Positions 58,893 to 64,000 of a DNA stretch of 64,000 bases are shown piece by piece. Each line of letters starts with the position of its first letter. Position 1 is the first letter of the stretch. The stretch comes from Streptomyces kronopolitis (GTDB lineage: Bacteria; Actinomycetota; Actinomycetes; Streptomycetales; Streptomycetaceae). The position numbers and the translations under genes are program-made. The stretch lies in the NCBI RefSeq assembly GCF_014646275.1, contig NZ_BMND01000026.1:1-64000 (forward strand), read 5' to 3'. The notes under the pieces were generated by a model. That model had not been told where the DNA came from. It was given only the letters and a program-made list of their open reading frames with translations, and made no database searches.

Positions 58893-60578
58893 TCAGTCGC
58901 CAGCGGGTTCCGTGAGCCGGGCCCACAGCCGCGGGTCCTGCCGGAAGAGCCGGTCCTTGACCTGTGTGGGGCGGATGCCGGATGCGACCTGGTCCTGCCA
59001 GTCGCGCAGGAACGCCTCGGGGTGCAGCAGGCGCACCGACGGAGCGGCGAGCCGGTCCGCGGCGCGCGCCGTGCGGTAGTCGGCCGACTCGCGCTGCAGA
59101 GCCTGGTCGAGCCGGACGGTGAAGCGGGCGGACTCGTCCTGACTCCATGGCGTCGTCGCCGCCACCGCGAACTCGTAGGCCGCGGGCCGCTGCCGGTCCG
59201 TTGTCACCCGGCAGGCGGCGTTACGTAGTTCAAGGCCGGTGGCGACGAGTGCGCTCTGCAGAGCCCTGATGACCTGGGCGTCACGCAGCCGCTCCCCGGC
59301 ATGGTCGGAGCGGTTGTTGCCCCGGCCGGCGTACTCGAGGCGGGGCACGCCGTCCTGGTGGTCGACGATCCGTACGACGTCACCGACCGCGTACCGGTAG
59401 AGCCCACCGACGTGGCTGAAGACGACGTGATAGTCGCGGCCCGGCTCCAACTCGTCGGGCCGCAGGGTGGCGGTGTCGGGCCCGAGGTCCTGATCGGCGT
59501 CGGCGAACTCGTGAACCGCGGCGGTGACGACGAGGCTGCCCGCCGAGCGGTGCCGGTCGAGGGCCACGCCCACCGGCCCTTCGGACGCGGCGACAGGGGC
59601 GGGCAGAGCGGTCACGCCGGCGCCGAACTCCTCGCGCAGGCGCGGGAGATACAGCGATGCGAGGCCCGTGGTCCAGCAGAACAGGGCGCGCATGTTCGGC
59701 CAGAGGTGAGCCGGGCGCACGGTGCCGTGGCGCTCGGCGAGCTGCTCCAGTTCGGCTGCGCGTGCGGGTTTCGGGGAGCCGTATGGCAGGCCGCCCAGGG
59801 TGCCGTCGCGTACCTCCTTGACGATGCGCGGCCACCACTGGCGTAGCTGATAGGGCAGGACCGCCACCATTGCGGGGTTGATCCCGATGACACAGCGCAC
59901 ATCGCTCTCCACCGCGAGGCGCAGCCGCAGATACATCTTCTCCAGGTGATCGTTGGCCGCGACCGGGACCGGGAGGGTCGCCCAGGGCGCACCGGTGCCG
60001 GGTTCCGCGGACAGCGGCTCGTCGAAGGCCGAGCCGAAGTCGACCTGGCTGGCGCCCACGTGGGGCCGCCCGGATGCGGTGGTGGGCGGGGCGGCGAGCG
60101 GGTCGTGCTTGAGGTTGAGCACGGCGCCCGGGTGGCTCAGGACATCAGGGAAGTGCTCGATCAGGGGTGCCCATGCGGCGTAGTAGAAGGGGAAGAAGGT
60201 GGTGCTCATGAAGCGGGGCGCCACCGGGATCTTCTTGTGTGCGCCGGTGCTGCCGCTGCTGGTGAAGAAGACGGTGGGCCGGTCGGCGGTCAGGACGTTG
60301 CGCTCGCCGCCTGCGGCGCGCTCGATCCAAGGCTCCAGGTCCGCGTAGGTCTGAATGGGCACGGCCTTGCGGAAATCGTCCAGAGTGCGGATGCGGTCGA
60401 AGCCGTGCTGCTTTCCGTATTCCGTACCGGAGTTGAAATCGAGCAGGTCGCGAAGGACGCGTTGCTGGTGGCCCGCGGCGTCGGCGAAGGACTCCCGCAG
60501 GCCCTGTCGTTCGGCGAACACGCGGGCGCGGTAGCGACGCAGCCGGTCGGGATCCGTCCAGGATTCAGCCGATCTCAT
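58893..60578 (-). CDS. GH3-family acyl-amide synthetase
   Basis: GH3 proteins adenylate a carboxylic acid and join it to an amine, usually an amino acid; plant members conjugate auxin and jasmonate. The 561-residue protein has the P-loop TVFFTSSGSTGAHKKIPVAPRF (about 102-123, SSGSTG 107-112), then PNMRALFCWTTGLASLYLPRLREEFGAGVTALPAPVAASEGPVGVAL with the SEG adenylate motif. DYHVVFSHVGGLYRYAVGDVVRIVDHQDGVPRLEYAGRGNNRSDHAGERL and a C-terminal domain (about 435-555) with FRVHPEAF-like LLHPEAFLRDWQDQVASGIRPTQVKDRLF follow. The length is normal. It overlaps the kinase gene upstream by 14 bp. It is the likely amide-forming step of the pathway. Confidence 0.9.
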   Translation of the reverse strand: MRSAESWTDPDRLRRYRARVFAERQGLRESFADAAGHQQRVLRDLLDFNSGTEYGKQHGFDRIRTLDDFRKAVPIQTYADLEPWIERAAGGERNVLTADRPTVFFTSSGSTGAHKKIPVAPRFMSTTFFPFYYAAWAPLIEHFPDVLSHPGAVLNLKHDPLAAPPTTASGRPHVGASQVDFGSAFDEPLSAEPGTGAPWATLPVPVAANDHLEKMYLRLRLAVESDVRCVIGINPAMVAVLPYQLRQWWPRIVKEVRDGTLGGLPYGSPKPARAAELEQLAERHGTVRPAHLWPNMRALFCWTTGLASLYLPRLREEFGAGVTALPAPVAASEGPVGVALDRHRSAGSLVVTAAVHEFADADQDLGPDTATLRPDELEPGRDYHVVFSHVGGLYRYAVGDVVRIVDHQDGVPRLEYAGRGNNRSDHAGERLRDAQVIRALQSALVATGLELRNAACRVTTDRQRPAAYEFAVAATTPWSQDESARFTVRLDQALQRESADYRTARAADRLAAPSVRLLHPEAFLRDWQDQVASGIRPTQVKDRLFRQDPRLWARLTEPAGD

Positions 60579-61233
60579 GGGTGAGCACCTCTCGTATCGC
60601 TGCCACGCTGTCTTCCGGGCGGTCGTGTTCCTCGATCTCGGTCACGGGCAGGGACTGGATCTCGTCCCGCATGGTCTTGGCCAGGTCGGTCTGATAGCGG
60701 CGGAAGCCGTCCCACTCGGGCCGCGGGCCGTAGTACTCGAGCAGGTTGAGGTCGGCTCCCCGGCGGCTGCGCCGCCAGGTCGTCTCGGGTGGCACGTCGA
60801 GGTAGATCACCCGGCGCGGCTGGGGGAACGTGCGCCACCACGCGAACAGCGGGCTGTCCGGGGCCCCCGCGAGCCGGCACTTGGCCAGGAATTTGTAGTA
60901 GTAGGAGTCGACGACGACCGGCCGTCCCGAGCCGTCGTCGCGCAGCAGCTGGTCGCGCAGATGGACGACCGCGGTCTGCAGCAGCGTGGAGAAGAACTCC
61001 GGGGACCAGGTGTCCGGGTGGGGCGCGACGTCCTTTACGACGTCCCTGCGCAGCCGGCCGATCAGGGTGTGCTCGGGGGCGAGGTGGGCGTCGTCGACGG
61101 ACAGTAGCCGCCACTGGGGCGCGGTCCGGCCGAGGTGGTCGAGCGCGGTCGACTTGCCCGCGTGGTCGGGGCCGAGCAGGACGCAGAAGGGCGGGTGTCC
61201 GGTGCTCGGCGCGGTGCGGTCGTGGGCGGTCAT
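60565..61233 (-). CDS. Thymidylate-kinase-like P-loop protein
   Basis: The 222-residue protein has FCVLLGPDHAGKSTALDHLG (about 16-35), a Walker A with Lys27, and DSYYYKFLAKCRLAG, where dTMP kinases have DRY-type substrate contacts. VIYLDVPPETTWRRSRRGADLNLLEYY is the lid region, and the helical end is MRDEIQSLPVTEIEEHDRPEDSVAAIREVL. The variation at the substrate motifs argues against dTMP itself; the substrate may be a pathway intermediate. It follows the ligase gene by 10 bp and overlaps the GH3-type gene, indicating a role beside those enzymes. Confidence 0.8.
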   Translation of the reverse strand: MTAHDRTAPSTGHPPFCVLLGPDHAGKSTALDHLGRTAPQWRLLSVDDAHLAPEHTLIGRLRRDVVKDVAPHPDTWSPEFFSTLLQTAVVHLRDQLLRDDGSGRPVVVDSYYYKFLAKCRLAGAPDSPLFAWWRTFPQPRRVIYLDVPPETTWRRSRRGADLNLLEYYGPRPEWDGFRRYQTDLAKTMRDEIQSLPVTEIEEHDRPEDSVAAIREVLTHEIG

Positions 61234-61243
61234 GGGAAGCGGC

Positions 61244-62737
61244 CTACCTCTCCGCCAGGGCCTTGAGGCGTGTGCGGTCGACCTTGCCGTTGCCGTTGAG
61301 CGGCAGTTCCGGCAGCAGCAGGCAGCGGCGCGGGACCTTGTACGGTTCGATCTGCTCCCGCAGCCGGTCGAGCACCTCCTCCTTGGTCAGGCCGGTGACG
61401 ACGACGAGCACGGAGGTGCGGCCGTCCGCCGGGGGCAGTACGGCGGCGGCGGTGACGTCCGGGATGCGCAGGGCTGCGGCCTCCACCTCCGTGCAACTGA
61501 CGCGGAATCCCCGTTCCTTGTAGAGGTCGTCGCGACGGCCGGAGAAGTAGAGGTAACCGTCCGCGTCGAGGTGGCCGTAGTCACCGGTGTGCAGTTCGGG
61601 GAAGAGTCCCTCGCGTCGCGGGAAGCGTTGGGCGGTGAGCTCCGGGCGGCGCCAGTAGCCGGCCATGACGTGTGGTCCGCGGATCACGATCTGCCCGACT
61701 TCGCCGGGAGGGAGTTCTGCGCCCGCGTCGTCGAGGATGACGATCTCCGTCCCGCGCAGTGGTCGGCCGCAGGAGACCGGCCGTTTCAGGTCGCCGTCCG
61801 GCTCCATGATCGTGGCGCGTTTGCACTCGGTCAGGCCATACATCACCTGGATGCGCAGCGAGGGCAGGTGCTCCCGCAGGTCGGCCATGGTGCGCGCGGG
61901 CAGATCGGCGCCGGTGTTCGTCAGCAGGCGCAGCTTGGGCAGGGGGGCGCCCGGCGCTCGTTTGGCCAGCCAGGCGAGGGTGCCGGACACGGAGGGGACG
62001 CCGGCCAGCACCGTGGCGCCGCTGCGCTGGAGGCTGCGCAGCAGTGGTGGGCCGGCCTCGGAAACCGTCGCCAGCCGCAGTGTCGCACCGCTGACGGTAG
62101 CCAGGAACAGCTGGTAGAGCCCGTAGTCGAAGGACAGTGGCAGCGGGCAGTGGACGATGTCGTCGGACCGCAGGTTCAGCTCGGCCTGGATGGCGTGGAC
62201 GGCGTACAGCATCTGCTGATGCGTGCTGACCACGGCTTTGGGCAGCGAGGTGGTACCCGACGTGTAGATCAGGCAGGCCGGGTCGGTGGTGAGGCCCGGG
62301 TCGGGCAGGCCGTCGGGTGCCGCGCCGGACCGGAGCTCCGCCGTGCGCAGGCATGGCACCCCGCACTCCTGTGCCGTCCGCTCCGCCGCTTCGTCCTCGG
62401 TGATCAGGAGGGCGGGTTCGGCGTCGTCCAGGACGTGGGTGAGCGGCGCGCCGCATACGTCCTCGTGGATCACGCTGAAGACCGCGCCCAGACGGGAAGC
62501 GGCGTACACGATGGCAGCCACCGCATGGCGGTCCTCGGTGGAGACCAGGACCCGCTCGCCCCGCCGCACGCCGTGGCCGTGCAGGACGTGCGCGGCGGAG
62601 GTGCTGGCCGCGGCGAGTTCCCGGTAGGTGAGGGTGGTCTCCTGCCAGATGACGGCGGGCGCGTCGGGGTAGCTCCGGGCGGCGGCGTCGAGGATGTCGT
62701 GGAGGTGGACCGGTACCTGGGTCCGTGCCGGTGTCAT
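61244..62737 (-). CDS. AMP-dependent acyl-CoA/acyl-ACP ligase
   Basis: The 497-residue adenylating enzyme shows the core motifs in order: CLIYTSGTTSLPKAVVSTHQQ (about 156-176), IQVMYGLTECKRATI, LHTGDYGHLDADGYLYFSGRRDDLYKERGFRVSCTEVEAA, and the C-terminal LNGNGKVDRTRLKAL with catalytic Lys about 485. It activates a carboxylic acid for transfer to CoA or a carrier protein. The substrate pocket cannot be read reliably. It overlaps the AcpS-fusion gene by ATGA. A stand-alone A-domain of this length typically starts a polyketide or fatty-acyl pathway with an unusual acid. Confidence 0.92.
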   Translation of the reverse strand: MTPARTQVPVHLHDILDAAARSYPDAPAVIWQETTLTYRELAAASTSAAHVLHGHGVRRGERVLVSTEDRHAVAAIVYAASRLGAVFSVIHEDVCGAPLTHVLDDAEPALLITEDEAAERTAQECGVPCLRTAELRSGAAPDGLPDPGLTTDPACLIYTSGTTSLPKAVVSTHQQMLYAVHAIQAELNLRSDDIVHCPLPLSFDYGLYQLFLATVSGATLRLATVSEAGPPLLRSLQRSGATVLAGVPSVSGTLAWLAKRAPGAPLPKLRLLTNTGADLPARTMADLREHLPSLRIQVMYGLTECKRATIMEPDGDLKRPVSCGRPLRGTEIVILDDAGAELPPGEVGQIVIRGPHVMAGYWRRPELTAQRFPRREGLFPELHTGDYGHLDADGYLYFSGRRDDLYKERGFRVSCTEVEAAALRIPDVTAAAVLPPADGRTSVLVVVTGLTKEEVLDRLREQIEPYKVPRRCLLLPELPLNGNGKVDRTRLKALAER

Positions 62738-63624
62738 GGCTTCTCCTTCTGGGACCGCGCCGCGCTCGGGGGGACAACGGTGGTCGCGGTTGCCCGGCAG
62801 ACGAGCTGTGGTGCCGGGAGCAGACGGGCAGCGCTCTCCCGGTCGGTTCCGCCGGCGGCGATGACCCGGTGTGCCTCCAGGGCGACGACGCGGCGCAGCC
62901 GGGTCCGCCGGATCAGGCGTGCGGTCGCCTCCAGGTAGTCGCCCGGGTGGACGGGGGCCGTGAACCGTACGTCGGAGTACTCCGACAGCAGACCTTCGTC
63001 GCCGTCCGTCCGCACGGTGATCTCGGTGAGCAGATCACCGAACAGCTGCATGATCCGGGCGCCGTCGACCAGATCACCCCCGTAGTGGGCGTCGGGCTGA
63101 GCCAGGCGCACCCGCAGGAACGCGGTGACCGGAGCTTCTTCGGAAGACGTCCCGGCCGAGGGGACCCCGTGTGTCGTGGAATGTGGTGACATGCCCTGTT
63201 CCTCTTCCGGGCGTGGGACGGCCCGCTGGGTTGCCGGGTGTGGGGGTTGCGGGTGCTGGGTCGCCACGGCGGTTGCCACGACGAGTTCGTCCTTGTGCGC
63301 GATGGAGACCCTCATTTCATCGAGGCGGAGCCGGGCGGCGACTCGTGCGGCCGCGCCGGTCAGGTGGGCCGAGGGCGCCCCGTCCGCGGAGCGTCGTACG
63401 GTGACGTGGTGGGGACGTATCCCGGAGCCGAAGCCGACGCCCAGGGCCTTCACCACCGCTTCCTTGGCCGCGAACCGGCCGGCGAGGAATTCCCGCGCGC
63501 GGGTGGGGCCGCAGACCGCCGCGTGGTGTAGCTCTTCAGTGGCGAAGGCATAGCCCCTGAACCACGGGCGCCGCATGAGCCGGTCGAGTTCCCCGATCCG
63601 CAGCACATCGACGCCGGTCAGCAC
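62734..63624 (-). CDS. AcpS-type phosphopantetheinyl transferase fused to an ammonia-lyase-type hotdog domain
   Basis: The 296-residue protein joins two domains. Residues 1-122 are AcpS-like: GVDVLRIGELDRL with the metal Asp (6), then EFLAGRFAAKEAVVKALGVGFGSGI (KEA 54-56), SAHLTGAAARVAARL and SIAHKDELVVATAVA; it loads phosphopantetheine onto a carrier protein. Residues about 163-290 are a hotdog fold, FLRVRLAQPDAHYGGDLVDGARIMQLFGDLLTEITVRTDGDEGLLSEYSDVRFTAPVHPGDYLEATARLIRR, closely recalling 3-aminobutyryl-CoA ammonia lyase (Kal). The linker (123-162) holds an in-frame ATG (Met145, base 63192) with AGAGG upstream, so a free hotdog protein of 152 residues may also be made. The start is GTG 63624. 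Confidence 0.82.
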   Translation of the reverse strand: MLTGVDVLRIGELDRLMRRPWFRGYAFATEELHHAAVCGPTRAREFLAGRFAAKEAVVKALGVGFGSGIRPHHVTVRRSADGAPSAHLTGAAARVAARLRLDEMRVSIAHKDELVVATAVATQHPQPPHPATQRAVPRPEEEQGMSPHSTTHGVPSAGTSSEEAPVTAFLRVRLAQPDAHYGGDLVDGARIMQLFGDLLTEITVRTDGDEGLLSEYSDVRFTAPVHPGDYLEATARLIRRTRLRRVVALEAHRVIAAGGTDRESAARLLPAPQLVCRATATTVVPPSAARSQKEKP

Positions 63625-64000
63625 GGTGCCGCTCCGTCCCCGGCGCTGCCGCCCAGTACGGTGCAGGACCAGGTGAATCCGCCTCCGCCGGAGAGGAGCA
63701 GTGCCACCTCTCCGGCGGCGAGGAGCTGTTCGCTCTGCACCGCGGCGAGGTTGGCGAGGACGTCGCCGCTGCCCAGGTGGCCGGTGTGGGCGCCCAGCCG
63801 GTGGACGGTGGCATGCGGCAACTGCCGTTCCACGACGGGCAGATAGGTGCGTTCCAGGGTTGCCGGGCCGAGCCGAGGCAGCAGCACATGGCGAATGCGG
63901 CGATCCCCGTGAGCCAGGCCCGCCTCCGCGAGGGCGGCGACGAGGAGGTCGCTGATGGCAACCGGCGCCAGTTCGGCGAACCGGGCCATGCCACCCGCCG
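63618..64000 (-). CDS. KASIII-like (thiolase-fold) protein, C-terminal part only
   Basis: The gene runs off the right edge; only about the last 127 codons are visible. VHRLGAHTGHLGSGDVLANLAAVQSEQLLAAGEVALLLSGGGGFTWSCTVL is the C-terminal thiolase-fold end of KASIII/FabH-type enzymes. The usual HQAN motif reads as LPRLGPAT and the Asn region as AHTGHLGSGD, so the His and Asn of the Cys-His-Asn triad seem replaced, as in KASIII-like acyltransferases that do not decarboxylate malonyl-ACP. The Cys region lies outside the window. It overlaps the AcpS-fusion gene by 7 bp. ATG 63989 is probably internal. Confidence 0.75.
   Translation of the reverse strand, partial: AGGMARFAELAPVAISDLLVAALAEAGLAHGDRRIRHVLLPRLGPATLERTYLPVVERQLPHATVHRLGAHTGHLGSGDVLANLAAVQSEQLLAAGEVALLLSGGGGFTWSCTVLGGSAGDGAAPC

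Overview
The window is high-GC actinobacterial DNA, almost certainly from a Streptomyces chromosome. The supporting evidence is strong G/C in third codon positions, frequent GTG and occasional TTG/CTG starts with GGAGG-like ribosome sites, an HrdD-type sigma factor, a SepX-type divisome protein, and a gene order that I recognise as conserved Streptomyces core. All calls come from reading the sequence; no database search was possible.

Positions 1-47,500 are core chromosome. In order they hold: a small membrane-protein operon with a FabR-like TetR regulator; a secreted M6 protease; a TetR / DHA2 exporter / MarR resistance set; a PAT-like acetyltransferase; hrdD behind an excellent SigR-type promoter; an L,D-transpeptidase lipoprotein; a class III CoA-transferase; a small membrane protein behind a DosR/DevR-type box; a VIT1/CCC1 transporter; a P1 peptidase; a second L,D-transpeptidase; an LtrA protein; an O-methyltransferase; an M20 amidohydrolase; a MerR-PP2C fusion; and a sulfide-oxidation module (GntR, TauE, SQR, CstB-like dioxygenase-rhodanese). 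Next come a DHA2 transporter with a collagen-like tail, a truncated acetyl-CoA-synthetase-like gene, a decayed low-complexity stretch with a frameshifted membrane-protein pseudogene (29.4-31.4 kb), MepB-like, mscL, mtnP, fmdB-like, an MFS protein, a CPA1 antiporter, a penicillin-acylase-family enzyme, 5-formyl-THF cyclo-ligase, galU, moeA-moaC-moaB, a RimJ-like acetyltransferase and sepX.

A tRNA-Ala(CGC) at 47,544-47,616 marks the change from core to accessory DNA. Behind it lie a DDE-transposase-like gene overlapping a tyrosine recombinase, a 5'-truncated eccC (type VII secretion ATPase) remnant, and a 0.57-kb gene-poor stretch with a strong hairpin.

Positions 52,286-64,000 hold part of what looks like an unrecognised biosynthetic gene cluster, entirely on the minus strand and running off the right edge. 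In transcription order: a KASIII-like protein with unusual active-site residues (partial), an AcpS / ammonia-lyase-type hotdog fusion, an acyl-adenylating ligase, a thymidylate-kinase-like P-loop protein, a GH3-family acyl-amide synthetase, an LCM-type methyltransferase, an FAD oxidoreductase, two unrecognised proteins, a LysR effector domain without HTH, an alpha/beta hydrolase and a second methyltransferase. Most junctions overlap by stop/start codons. The inferred logic is acyl activation, carrier loading, chain transfer, amide formation by GH3, then methylation and oxidation. The product cannot be named from this window.
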